This document shows, piece after piece, positions 1 through 7,065 of a DNA stretch of 64,000 nucleotides (positions are counted from its first letter, which is position 1; each line of letters opens with the position of its first letter). The notes beneath the pieces were generated by a model. That model made no database searches. It saw nothing but the letters and a program-made list of their open reading frames with translations, and was not told where the DNA came from. The DNA is from Diaphorobacter caeni. Lineage in GTDB: Bacteria; Pseudomonadota; Gammaproteobacteria; Burkholderiales; Burkholderiaceae_C. Location: assembly GCF_015354245.1 (NCBI RefSeq), contig NZ_JADKYZ010000009.1, positions 1 to 64,000 on the forward strand, read 5' to 3'. Both the position numbers and the translations under genes were made by a program.

Positions 1-60
1 CGGGGGAATGAGGGGTTGCAGTTGTTGCCACAACTCTTTGCTGATGGGGGCTCGGGACAT
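1..60 (-). CDS. IS5-family transposase, N-terminal fragment (cut by window edge)
   Basis: Reading leftward from an ATG at 60, the first 20 codons give MSRAPISKELWQQLQPLIPP, which resembles the N-terminus of IS5-group DDE transposases (from memory of the family). The rest lies outside the window. It sits beside an IS3 orfA remnant, so the window opens inside a mobile-element patch. Only 20 residues are visible, so the subgroup cannot be told. Confidence 0.6.
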   Translation of the reverse strand, partial: MSRAPISKELWQQLQPLIPP

Positions 61-140
61 GAGACTGTGAAGCATAAATGCTTTTGGAGCCCTCAAATTG
101 AAGTTGTGTTAGCCGCTCTTAGAGCGTATGAGGTAAAGGG

Positions 141-329
141 TTAGGCATTGAGAGCATGAAGAATCTGAATTGCCAACCCGTCAATGCCGTGCAGGCGGTA
201 GTGGCTCACCCAGGTGCGGATCTTCTCCTCGGGCACGGGCCACTGTCGAGCCAGCAGCTTGGCCCCGCCTTCCCCAGCCATAAAACGCTTGACCACCGTG
301 AGCTTGAAATCTGTTTGATACTTCTTCAT
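141..329 (-). pseudogene. IS3-family OrfA remnant (truncated)
   Basis: From the ATG at 329 the frame reads MKKYQTDFKLTVVKRF and continues through a helix-turn-helix region (KLLARQWPVPEEKIRTWV) typical of the first ORF of IS3-group elements, which binds the inverted repeats. After about 50 residues (HYRLHGIDGL) the homology stops and the frame runs into a short unrelated tail ending at 141. Family OrfA proteins are about 100-170 residues and are followed by an OrfB integrase; neither the rest of OrfA nor OrfB is present. The break lies near 170-175, next to the IS5-type transposase start, so insertion or deletion by that element is the likely cause. Confidence 0.7.
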
Positions 330-544
330 GACCCACTGAAGTTTGTCACACTTCTGGGGGCAGTTCAAAACCGGGGATGTTCAGTTTTGGGTTGCATTCA
401 TCCCAGAGGATGGGTTGCATAAAAAATCAAATCCTCTTTCAAATTTGAGATTGTTGTAGCACTTGTACGTCATTCGTACTTCGCGAAGTCTTACAAACGA
501 GTCGAATAGTTTTGCATACATTGGTCTCTGCAAAGGAGGCGCAA

Positions 545-706
545 ATGCTACGTTATGCCGTGATATTTTTGGTGATCGCCCTTGTCGCAGCGGTTTTTGG
601 ATTTGGTGGAATAGCTGCGGGTGCGGTCGATATTGCGAAGATACTTTTCTTTGTCTTCATCATCATTGCAGTCATTACCTTCGTTCTGGGTTTGATGAAG
701 AAGTAA
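545..706 (+). CDS. DUF1328 small membrane protein (YtjA-like)
   Basis: A 53-residue protein made of two hydrophobic segments (about residues 4-23 and 29-50) with a short basic end (LMKK). Length and pattern match the DUF1328/YtjA family of inner-membrane peptides of unknown biochemical role, often found among envelope-stress genes. The ATG at 545 is preferred over one at 512 because AAAGGAGG lies just upstream and the family starts with a sequence like MLRYA. It precedes the BON lipoprotein gene on the same strand by 27 bases, so the two are probably cotranscribed. Function beyond membrane location is unknown. Confidence 0.8.
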   Translation: MLRYAVIFLVIALVAAVFGFGGIAAGAVDIAKILFFVFIIIAVITFVLGLMKK

Positions 707-733
707 CGTAAACACTCATCCTAAGGAGAAAAC

Positions 734-1060
734 ATGAACACACAAGGAATCTCTCGAATCGCCGTTCTTGCTGTCGCGCTGGGTGTAGGCGCCTTGACAG
801 CGACTGGTTGCTCGGTCGCACGACATCAACAAACAGCAGGGTCTTATCTTGATGACAGCGGAATTACAACTGCTGTGAAGGCCAAGTTCGCCGAAGACAA
901 GACTGTTGCGGCGACGTCGATAAGTGTGGAAACGCTGAAGGGCGAAGTGCAGCTTTCAGGCTTTGCCAAGAGCCAAGCGGAAAAAGACCGTGCTGCAGCG
1001 ATCGCGCGAGATACCAAGGGTGTCACGGGCGTGAAGAACAGCATCGTTGTTCGTCCCTGA
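734..1060 (+). CDS. BON-domain lipoprotein (OsmY-like)
   Basis: A 108-residue protein with a lipoprotein signal peptide (lipobox LTATGC, Cys at about residue 26) and one BON domain (about residues 42-107: ITTAVKAKF, then GEVQLSGF, then GVTGVKNSIVV). BON domains occur in OsmY and related periplasmic stress proteins and probably bind phospholipids or stabilise the envelope. AAGGAG precedes the ATG. A strong hairpin with a T-run at 1113-1138 closes this two-gene unit. The protein is expected on the periplasmic side of the outer membrane; a role in osmotic or envelope stress is inferred from family and neighbours. Confidence 0.85.
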   Translation: MNTQGISRIAVLAVALGVGALTATGCSVARHQQTAGSYLDDSGITTAVKAKFAEDKTVAATSISVETLKGEVQLSGFAKSQAEKDRAAAIARDTKGVTGVKNSIVVRP

Positions 1061-1112
1061 TGAGTGACGCAAGGCCGACCGAATCGAAGTGAGGACGGGC
1101 ACTTAATAAACG

Positions 1113-1138
1113 AAACCGGGCAGCGTCCCGGTTTTTTT
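1113..1138 (+). terminator. Rho-independent terminator
   Basis: An 8-bp perfect stem (AAACCGGG at 1113-1120, CCCGGTTT at 1127-1134) with a 6-base loop, running into a T-run. It lies about 50 bases after the BON lipoprotein stop. Confidence 0.9.
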
Positions 1139-1271
1139 ATATTGATCTACTTACGGCGGGCGGAGGGCGATTCGGCAAGATTGAAAGCGGTATCTTCAAT
1201 CGCGAAGGTACGGCTTTAGAGTGATGAGCTCTTGAGCATGCAGTGATCGCCTGGCCGCACCATCGCTCACC

Positions 1272-1580
1272 TCATCTTTTGGTGATCAAGAAGCCCGCCA
1301 ATACGCCCAAGGCAACAGCAGTACCGACCACAGGCCATGGATCGTCGTGCACGTATGCGTTCGTGTTGCGCGCAATCTTCGCGCCTTTGCGTCGTGCCTG
1401 CTTCATCATGTCGGAGGCGGAATCTTCGAGTTCTCCCATGCCCGCTTCGAGCTTTTGGCGCAGCTCCTTGACTTCCGGTATGTGATCGAAGTCTTTGTTG
1501 GCGAGTACCTCCTTGAGGCTATCTACCGAATCTTCAAATTTGCTTTTCGCGTTGGCGATGTTCCGCTTTCTTAACTGCAT
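1272..1580 (-). CDS. DUF883 family protein (ElaB/YqjD-like)
   Basis: A 102-residue protein: a charged, helical N-terminal part (about residues 10-75) followed by the typical DUF883 end, YVHDDPWPVVGTAVALGVL, which carries a single C-terminal membrane helix and ends in ITKR. ElaB/YqjD proteins are C-tail-anchored inner-membrane proteins that associate with ribosomes in stationary phase or stress; that role is family knowledge only. A GAGG motif stands before the ATG at 1580. It is transcribed in the same direction as the PRC-barrel gene upstream, with a hairpin between them. Confidence 0.85.
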   Translation of the reverse strand: MQLRKRNIANAKSKFEDSVDSLKEVLANKDFDHIPEVKELRQKLEAGMGELEDSASDMMKQARRKGAKIARNTNAYVHDDPWPVVGTAVALGVLAGFLITKR

Positions 1581-1600
1581 TTCAAACCTCCTCAGAATTG

Positions 1601-1640
1601 GCAGAAAATTGGGCGGTCTGCGTGACTCGTAGACCGCCCT
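1601..1640 (-). terminator. Terminator-like hairpin after the PRC-barrel gene
   Basis: A 9-bp perfect stem (GGGCGGTCT at 1611-1619, AGACCGCCC at 1631-1639). Read leftward it is followed by AATTTTCT, giving a weak T-run 16 bases after the PRC-barrel stop. It may terminate or attenuate transcription into the DUF883 gene. Confidence 0.6.
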
Positions 1641-1655
1641 GATGTGGTAGTCGGT

Positions 1656-2012
1656 TTACAGATACGGAATGCCGTAATACTCATAGACCCGACGGCCATA
1701 GTCGTCGTTATAGACCGGCGTGGAAGCAGTGTCATAACGCGGTGCACCCTCCAGTTGCTCCTTGCTGAGGCTCACCACATAACCGCCTTGTTCGGGGCTG
1801 TATTGGAGGGTGTCCCAAGGAAGCGGGTAATGGTCGGTGCCAATACCAAGAAAGCCGCCGAACTCCATAACGGCATAGCGAACTTGGCCAGAAATTTTGT
1901 CGATCATCAGGGTCTCAATGGAGCCGAGTTTGTCGCCATTGGGGTTATAGACGTGCGTGCCATTGACCTTGTCCGATGAGATGACACTCGATGCTGTGTT
2001 GTCGATATCCAT
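1656..2012 (-). CDS. PRC-barrel domain protein
   Basis: A 118-residue protein whose first 80 residues fit a PRC-barrel: SSDKVNGTHVYNPNGDKLGS, then IETLMIDKISGQVRYAVMEF, then DHYPLPWDTLQY. The domain is a small beta barrel known from RimM and photosynthetic reaction centre subunit H; stand-alone copies are common near stress genes and their function is not known. The tail is Tyr-rich (YNDDYGRRVYEYYGIPYL). No signal peptide is visible, so a cytoplasmic location is likely. It belongs to a set of stress-type genes (DUF1328, BON, DUF883) between mobile elements. Confidence 0.85.
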   Translation of the reverse strand: MDIDNTASSVISSDKVNGTHVYNPNGDKLGSIETLMIDKISGQVRYAVMEFGGFLGIGTDHYPLPWDTLQYSPEQGGYVVSLSKEQLEGAPRYDTASTPVYNDDYGRRVYEYYGIPYL

Positions 2013-2171
2013 GATTGAATCCTCGCGTGCTGAGTTGAACTGCCAAGGCTGCTCACTCTAGTTTTTCAACAAGTCGTGCTGAAGTGATCACTTCTGTTTT
2101 CATGTTAGTTGGCTACGCGGCACATCGCGGTAGTCGTCGCTTGTACACGTCCGTAGGACATACCTTGCGTA

Positions 2172-2197
2172 GAAAAAAACCGCCACGCAGGCGGTTG
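2172..2197 (-). terminator. Rho-independent terminator for the small-gene transcript
   Basis: Stem AACCGCC (2178-2184) / GGCGGTT (2190-2196). Read leftward the stem runs into a run of seven T. It lies about 50 bases after the stop of the 52-residue ORF at 2245. Confidence 0.85.
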
Positions 2198-2244
2198 AAA
2201 TGAGTGGGCAGCGCAGAGCGGCGTAACGACGCTCTCGCCAAAGG

Positions 2245-2403
2245 TCAGTGCTGTTGCTGCGAACGCGGCAATGGCTGACCTTGTTGACGTTTATACGTCT
2301 TGGTTTGCATCTGGCTATAGTTTTCGTCCGTGATGGGTTGACCCATTTGCATTGGCACGTAATGGCGTTGATGCGAACCCAGAATTGGAAGGAGCTGTTT
2401 CAT
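2245..2403 (-). CDS. Small protein of unknown function (52 aa)
   Basis: A 52-residue ORF that starts at an ATG preceded by a strong ribosome-binding site (AAGGAAGG, about 8 bases upstream), which favours this start over one 16 codons earlier. The product is polar and rich in Gln (MKQLLPILGSHQRHYVP at the start, PRSQQQH at the end). No signal peptide, membrane segment or known domain was recognised. It follows the Gln-rich ORF at 2476-2637 by 72 bases on the same strand, and a good terminator follows it, so the two small genes probably form one transcript. Confidence 0.55.
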   Translation of the reverse strand: MKQLLPILGSHQRHYVPMQMGQPITDENYSQMQTKTYKRQQGQPLPRSQQQH

Positions 2404-2475
2404 TTCTAAGCCTTCCTTTCTCGATAAGTGGAGAACCGCGAAGTCCTCCACAGCCTTACTTAGGAGTTAAGAGCC

Positions 2476-2637
2476 TCAGCGTTGCTGTTGAGGCTGCTGC
2501 TTCTGGTCTTGCTGACCAGATTGTCCCGGTTGCTTTTGTCCCGGGCTTTGCTGCTGCTGGCCGGGGTTTTGCTGACCCTGACCGGGCTGCTGTTGGTTAG
2601 GGTTCTGTTGTTGTTGCTGAGAATTTTGCTGAGACAT
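2476..2637 (-). CDS. Very Gln-rich small protein (53 aa)
   Basis: From the ATG at 2637, behind AAGAGGTG, the frame reads MSQQNSQQQQQNPNQQQPGQ and continues with P-G-Q-rich repeats (GQGQQNPG, SPGQKQPGQSG) to the stop at 2476. Twenty-six of 53 residues are Gln; there is no hydrophobic segment. Composition suggests an intrinsically disordered, hydrophilic protein, possibly stress-related like its neighbours, but no family was recognised. A longer ORF in another frame covers the same bases and lacks such a ribosome-binding site. A perfect 9-bp palindrome lies 32 bases upstream of the start. Confidence 0.65.
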   Translation of the reverse strand: MSQQNSQQQQQNPNQQQPGQGQQNPGQQQQSPGQKQPGQSGQQDQKQQPQQQR

Positions 2638-2668
2638 AGGAACACCTCTTTCTTGAAATAACAGGGTG

Positions 2669-2688
2669 CTACACAGCGAGCTGTGTAG
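2669..2688. promoter_or_regulatory. Palindrome upstream of the Gln-rich gene; rest of 2638-3022 has no supported gene
   Basis: CTACACAGC and GCTGTGTAG form a perfect 9-bp inverted repeat around two bases. It would lie in the 5' leader or promoter of the leftward transcript starting at 2637 and could be an operator or hairpin. The remaining bases up to 2930 hold only open frames without family resemblance; the promoter and LexA box of the radical SAM operon follow. Confidence 0.4.
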
Positions 2689-2931
2689 CGGCTCAAGTCA
2701 GCGGTGGTGCGCACCTCTTCGCTGGTCTTCATTGTGGGCACATCATCGGCTGAAGGCTTGTAGGCAAATGCGCCCGATGTCCATGCAAGTAAGTCCCTCA
2801 CCTGTAGTCCAGTACAGAAGGCGGGCCGGTGTCGGTGCGAATCTTTCTCGATGCTGATTGCAAGGCGTTCCAGTGAAGTCATGGCGGTGTCTGCGACTCG
2901 CCGATGTGGTGCGAGGCGATGGAGCGTGTCA

Positions 2932-2960
2932 TTGCGTGATGAATTGAATATGGCTATATA
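2932..2960 (+). promoter_or_regulatory. Predicted sigma-70 promoter of the radical SAM operon
   Basis: TTGCGT at 2932-2937 and TATATA at 2955-2960 are separated by 17 bases. This is a good match to a -35/-10 pair, and the LexA-like box begins at the next base, covering the likely transcription start. Confidence 0.6.
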
Positions 2961-2976
2961 CTGTTAATTCGTACAG
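2961..2976. promoter_or_regulatory. LexA-like SOS box
   Basis: CTGT, eight bases, ACAG (2961-2976), with flanking bases TA before and TTA after. This fits the gamma/betaproteobacterial LexA consensus CTGT-N8-ACAG. It lies directly downstream of a predicted -10 box and 46 bases before the radical SAM start codon, a position suited to repression. Confidence 0.7.
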
Positions 2977-3022
2977 TTATTTCTGAGGCGTTTATTCGCG
3001 TCCCACTTCATCTGCTCGCATC

Positions 3023-4351
3023 ATGCAAATCATCGCCAAACTGAAAATTCTGGCCGATGCAGCCAAGTACGACGCCAGTTGCGCCTCCAGTGGCGTGAAG
3101 GGCAGGGACTCGCTGGATGGCAAGGGACTTGGCTCGGCTGAGGGGATGGGAATCTGTCACAGCTACACGCCCGATGGGCGCTGCGTTTCGCTGCTCAAGA
3201 TTCTCCTCACCAACTTTTGCATTTATGACTGCCGCTATTGCATCAACCGCAAAAGCTCCAACGTGCAGCGCGCGCGCTTCACAGCCGAGGAGGTGGTGCG
3301 ACTCACGCTGGATTTTTATCGACGCAACTGTATAGAGGGTTTGTTTCTTTCGAGCGGCATCATCCAATCGTCCGATTACACGATGGAGCAGCTGGTTGAG
3401 GTGGCCCGCAGTTTGCGAGAGGATCACGATTTCAGGGGCTATATTCATCTCAAAACCATTCCCGATGCCGATCCGCAATTGCTGGTGCTGGCGGGTCGCT
3501 ACGCTGATCGCCTCAGCATCAACGTGGAGCTGCCCACCACAGAGGGTTTGCAGCGATTGGCTCCTGAGAAGGACGCTGCAGGCCTCGTTGGCGCGATGAA
3601 GCATGTGGCAAAGCATATTGAGATTGCGAAACTCGAACTTCAAGCACAAGCCTCTGGCAGGGTGGTTTCACTGCCCGGTGCGCAACGCACTCAACGTGCT
3701 GTGCCGCCGCGTTACGCGCCAGGTGGGCAGAGCACGCAAATGATCGTGGGAGCCGATGGGGCCAGCGATGCGCTGATTCTTGGCACGAGCAGTGCACTCT
3801 ATCGTCGCCAGCGGTTGCGCAGGGTGTATTACTCAGCGTTCAGTCCGATTCCCGATGCCTCATCCGATTTGCCTTTGCAAGCTCCGCCACTGGTGCGCGA
3901 GCATCGTCTGTACCAAGCGGATTGGCTGATGCGCTATTACGGATTCACGCACGATGAGATCGTCGCGCCGGGCAACGCGGGCATGCTGGATCTGGAAGTC
4001 GATCCTAAATTGGCGTGGGCGCTCGCCAACCGCCACGTCTTTCCCGTTGACCTGAATCGCGCGTCTCAGAGAATCCTGTTGCGCGTGCCCGGCTTAGGTG
4101 TTCGCAGCGTGCAGAGATTGGTCGCTGCACGTCGTGTGCGTTCTCTGCGCTTGGCAGACCTTCAGCAACTGCATATCGCTAGCGCTAAAGTGCTGGCCTT
4201 TGTCGAGTTGGCGGACTACCACCCGCGGATTGATTTGCTGGACAGTCCATTGCTTCGCCGGCAACTGCTTGCACAGATGGCGCAGAACTCAACGCAGCGC
4301 TCGCACAGCGGCATGAAGCCGCGCGTTGAAGCGCAACTGGCTTTGTTTTAG
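3023..4351 (+). CDS. Putative DNA modification/repair radical SAM protein
   Basis: A 442-residue protein with the radical SAM cluster motif CX3CX2C (Cys66, Cys70, Cys73 in NFCIYDCRYC), which binds a [4Fe-4S] cluster that cleaves S-adenosylmethionine. Other marks are GLFLSSGI (about residue 105), HLKTIPDAD and SINVELPT in the barrel, and a helix-hairpin-helix near the C-terminus (RVPGLGVRSVQRLVAARRV), suggesting DNA contact. This architecture matches the family annotated as putative DNA modification/repair radical SAM protein (TIGR03916 type), always paired with the next gene. The reaction is unknown. A LexA-like box upstream suggests SOS induction. The stop is 2 bases from the next start. Confidence 0.85.
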   Translation: MQIIAKLKILADAAKYDASCASSGVKGRDSLDGKGLGSAEGMGICHSYTPDGRCVSLLKILLTNFCIYDCRYCINRKSSNVQRARFTAEEVVRLTLDFYRRNCIEGLFLSSGIIQSSDYTMEQLVEVARSLREDHDFRGYIHLKTIPDADPQLLVLAGRYADRLSINVELPTTEGLQRLAPEKDAAGLVGAMKHVAKHIEIAKLELQAQASGRVVSLPGAQRTQRAVPPRYAPGGQSTQMIVGADGASDALILGTSSALYRRQRLRRVYYSAFSPIPDASSDLPLQAPPLVREHRLYQADWLMRYYGFTHDEIVAPGNAGMLDLEVDPKLAWALANRHVFPVDLNRASQRILLRVPGLGVRSVQRLVAARRVRSLRLADLQQLHIASAKVLAFVELADYHPRIDLLDSPLLRRQLLAQMAQNSTQRSHSGMKPRVEAQLALF

Positions 4352-4353
4352 AC

Positions 4354-5241
4354 ATGCATAGCAGCCACGAAACGCTGGTAGTCGAGCTGGATGCGCCTGA
4401 CGATTTCGCAGGCTTTCGCCAAGCAGCACGCGTTTTGCTTCTTCTTGGTGTTGAGCCGGACTATGTGCAATGGCGATGGGTAGATGCGCTGGACATACGA
4501 GCGAATATGCAAGTGAATGCGCAAGCGGATTCGGACGATCTGTTCACCTCGATCGCAGCCAAAGTGGTGACAACCGCTGATCTCGACCGCGTACCTGCTG
4601 CGGGTAGCTCACCCGTGCACATACGCAAGTCCCAATTGACCGTCCTGCGCAATGCCTGCTGCCATAGCCATGTTGGACGATACGCGCTGTGTTATCGCTG
4701 GCTTTGGCGTGTGCAACAGTTCCCTGAGTTGATTGGCGATGTGCTCGACAGCGACTGGTGCCACATCGAGCAGATGGCGCAGGCAGTGAGTCGTGAGATT
4801 CACAAAATGCATGCCTTCATCCGTTTCAGGCCCACGATCAACGAAGAGGGCGAGACCGTACACATCGCGTGGTTCGAGCCCGACAACCATATCCTGCGTG
4901 CTGCCTGCGATTTCTTTGAGCGCCGGTTTGCTAACATGCGCTGGGTCATCCTGACGCCCAAAGGTTGCGTGAGTTGGGATTTGCACCAGCTGAAATGGGC
5001 GCCGGGAGCCACAGCGGCCCAAGCACCCAAGGCGGACGAAGGCGAGGCGTTATGGCTTGCTTATTACCAATCGACCTTCAACCCGGCGCGTTTGAAAGAG
5101 CAAGCGATGCTGCGGGAAATGCCGCGCCGCTACTGGAGGAATCTCCCTGAGACTCGACTGATCAGCCCCATGGTATCGATGGCGCGAAGCCGCAAACATG
5201 AGATGCTCGAGAAATTGCCTCATTCGGGAAAGAGGACTTAA
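4354..5241 (+). CDS. DNA metabolism protein with DUF4130 (TIGR03915-type partner)
   Basis: A 295-residue protein that follows the radical SAM gene by 2 bases, indicating translational coupling. The middle and C-terminal parts (IHKMHAFIRFRP near residue 150, AWFEPDNHIL, then LWLAYYQSTFNPARLKEQAM near residue 230, and MPRRYWRNLPE) fit the DUF4130 family, whose members are fused or adjacent to uracil-DNA-glycosylase-like domains and to the radical SAM partner. The exact reaction is unknown; a shared role in processing damaged or modified DNA is inferred from pairing and the SOS box. No signal or membrane segment is seen, so it is cytoplasmic. Confidence 0.8.
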   Translation: MHSSHETLVVELDAPDDFAGFRQAARVLLLLGVEPDYVQWRWVDALDIRANMQVNAQADSDDLFTSIAAKVVTTADLDRVPAAGSSPVHIRKSQLTVLRNACCHSHVGRYALCYRWLWRVQQFPELIGDVLDSDWCHIEQMAQAVSREIHKMHAFIRFRPTINEEGETVHIAWFEPDNHILRAACDFFERRFANMRWVILTPKGCVSWDLHQLKWAPGATAAQAPKADEGEALWLAYYQSTFNPARLKEQAMLREMPRRYWRNLPETRLISPMVSMARSRKHEMLEKLPHSGKRT

Positions 5242-5313
5242 CCGTACAGAGGCAAATGAGAGCGCCTCGGGAATCGCTGTGCGTGAATAGGATCTCCTCG
5301 AGTTGAACGGCCG

Positions 5314-5397
5314 CTATGCGTGACCGGCAGCCTGACGTTTTCGCGTCTCTGCCGCTTTTTTCGCCGAGGCTGAGCGAGCCGATGCAGGCCTGTTTGC
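5314..5397 (-). pseudogene. C-terminal remnant of an unknown gene, cut by the IS5-like element
   Basis: Leftward from the edge of the IS5-like element, an Ala/Lys/Arg-rich frame (PANRPASARSASAKKAAET, then RKRQAAGHA) ends at a TAG at 5314-5316. The basic, Ala-rich composition looks like a disordered protein tail. No start codon is visible on this side, so this would be the 3' end of a gene whose front was lost at the IS. It is too short to name and could be fortuitous. Confidence 0.25.
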
Positions 5398-5398
5398 G

Positions 5399-6209
5399 GG
5401 GCGTTGTTGCACAACTCAACCGGTCATCTGCGGTAGCCTTACCGCATGAGTGAATCGAGCTGGGGCAAGCGGCGCTACCGCACTACAAATTGGAAGGCGT
5501 ACAACGCAGCATTGAAGGCCCGGGGTGATTTGACCATCTGGCTGGACAAGGACATGCAATGGCAGGCCGTTCCAGATGGCAAGCCTGGCCGCAACAAGAC
5601 ATTTTCGGATGCTGCCATCCAGTTTTGCCTGACCGTCAAATGCCTGTTCAGCTTGCCTTTGCGCCAGACCTTGGGCTTGATTCAGTCGCTGCTGAGAATG
5701 GCTGGCCTGCCTTGGTCAGCGCCTGACTACAGCACGGTGTGCCGTAGACAAAAAAAGGGTTTGAATGTTCAGGTGCGTTATCGTCCAAGCCGCAACGGAC
5801 TGCACTTGCTTGCTGACTCTACGGGCATCAAATTTTTGGGCGAAGGTGAGTGGAAAACCAAGAAGCACGGCACAGAGCGTCGCCGACAGTGGCGCAAGCT
5901 ACGCAAAGGGTTGGTGTTCGCGCATCGCAACGAGGCCGTCAATGCATGTAGGCGGTTGGGCCGTTATATCTGGAAACGCTGGAGCGGCTACCACCGCAGG
6001 TCTTTGGTGGAGACGAAAATGAATTGCTTCAAACGATTGGGTGAGAAGGTAATGGCTCGCACGTTTGAGCGACAAGTGGCCGAACTCAACATTCGCGCAT
6101 CTATCCTCAATCGCTTTACCGAGCTGGGCACACCCCAAACAGTGGCTGTGGCATAGCTACGTCTGGGGTTGGGGGAAGCTTGACCTCAGATGGGTTATGC
6201 AACAGAGCC
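5399..6209 (+). mobile_element. IS5-family-like element with internal deletion
   Basis: The element is bounded by imperfect inverted repeats of about 18 bases: the left end at about 5398-5417 contains GTTGTTGCACAAC, the right end at about 6191-6209 reads, inverted, TGTTGCATAACCC. Between them lies one transposase gene that has lost its middle. Total length is about 810 bases, shorter than a full-length relative (about 1.05 kb), consistent with a deletion of roughly 230 bases. No target duplication was resolved. Confidence 0.65.
5446..6156 (+). pseudogene. IS5-family transposase, internally deleted
   Basis: The 236-residue frame begins MSESSWGKRRYRTTNWKAYN and shows the N-terminal half of an IS5-group DDE transposase up to LLADSTGIKFLGEGEW (first catalytic Asp) and KHGTERRRQWRKL. 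The text then jumps through a short foreign-looking stretch to RRLGRYIWKRWSGYHRRSLV and ETKMNCFKRLGEKV (catalytic Glu), and ends normally. The block normally carrying the second Asp (the SADGAYDT region) is missing, about 75 residues relative to the usual 310. The frame stays open, but the protein should be catalytically dead. Family and motif assignments come from memory of the family. Confidence 0.8.
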
Positions 6210-6690
6210 ATCCCAATCCACCGATTGTTAGTTCGGTTGGCCTTGCGCAGCCTCGGTTGCGGCAATGACTCGGCCAATGCCTGCACTTTGGCTGTGCGAG
6301 TTGGCTCATTCGCTCACGAGCTAACAGGTGCGGCTCCTTCTAGGAATTGCTCATCGTTCACAACTGCTAGCCTACTGTTAGGTGAGTCTCGTGATCAATC
6401 CGCTCTCAACCTTGGCACTCCCAAACAGGTTGCAGAGCGGGTCGTCTGCAAGCGGGTGCCACTGGTTCCTGATGACGTACGTATGCCCCTGTCCCATAAA
6501 GGAGCTCGCTCCTTGACTATTCAGACGGCCGCGTTCCTTGTAGACAACGCTGTGGACATGCGCGCGAGAGTCCGCTTGGAGTAAATCCGATGTCATGATT
6601 TGCAATCCTGTCGCCCCTGCTCGCACATTGGAGTCGGACTGGCCTAGCGAAAGAATCTGATCGTCTGTCATGTCGTGCAAGGCTGCAACC
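6210..6690. other. No supported gene; decayed DNA between two IS remnants
   Basis: Open frames exist on both strands (a 134-codon frame rightward, a leftward frame around 6378-6690 containing [20 protein letters not shown]). The leftward frame reads like real protein (balanced composition, no low-complexity bias) but has no start of its own, being joined to the tip of an IS3 OrfA remnant near 6690, and I do not recognise it. It may be the remains of a gene lost by IS-mediated deletion. Confidence 0.3.
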
Positions 6691-6814
6691 AGCCGATCAT
6701 GCCGGCGATGGACTCGATGGCCGCCCACTGCGACGGATGCTCACCACGGTGCTCCAGCACCATGCGCACGGCGCGCTCTCGGACTTCAGGTGAAAACTTC
6801 GGGGACTTCTTCAT
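6668..6814 (-). pseudogene. IS3-family OrfA, truncated after about 40 residues
   Basis: From the ATG at 6814 the frame reads [20 protein letters not shown], then [17 protein letters not shown], the standard start of OrfA in the IS3 family (IS51-like group). At about residue 40, where family members continue with PKIG and a Trp-Val-rich helix, this one reads GMIGWLQP and stops. The IS terminal repeat lies just upstream at 6836-6863. OrfB is absent. The element is a left-end stub created by a deletion near 6690. Confidence 0.75.
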
Positions 6815-6835
6815 GACTCCATTCTCCTGTGTTGG

Positions 6836-6863
6836 AGCCTTCCGCGAAACCCGGGGCGCTTCA
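6836..6863 (-). repeat. Terminal inverted repeat of the IS3 stub
   Basis: Read leftward from 6863 the bases TGAAGCGCCCCGGGTTTCGC resemble the terminal repeat of the intact IS3 element at 10204-10230 (shared CGGGTTT, then GGAGGCT-like bases). This fixes the outer edge of the IS remnant; XRE-regulator sequence begins at the next base. Confidence 0.6.
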
Positions 6864-7010
6864 TTTTGCCGGTAAGCAGTTCGGCAGCGTGAATCAACTC
6901 GGACGACGGAACATTCAGAGCGGACGCGATCCTTGGATACGATTGGGTCATCGCGCCTTCATTGGCTCTGGAAATGGAGTGTTGTGAGACGTTCTCTTTC
7001 GGCTCAAGTT
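6864..7010 (-). pseudogene. XRE-family regulator fragment
   Basis: In the leftward frame from about 7010 the text [20 protein letters not shown], then [20 protein letters not shown] is a clear piece of an XRE-type helix-turn-helix (recognition helix S-x-x-S-I-S-R, then the ALNVP-x-x-x-L motif). It has no start codon upstream in frame and runs into the IS3 terminal repeat at 6863, so both ends are lost. It probably belonged to a small DNA-binding regulator. Confidence 0.55.
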
Positions 7011-7065
7011 GACAACTTTGTGACCCCCATCACATACTGCTCCAACTTTGCTGTTCGACGGAGAC

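Noticed and set aside
2460-2882. 140-codon leftward frame over the Gln-rich gene
   Set aside because: No ribosome-binding site or family; the Gln-rich frame at 2476-2637 has a strong ribosome-binding site and coherent repeats.
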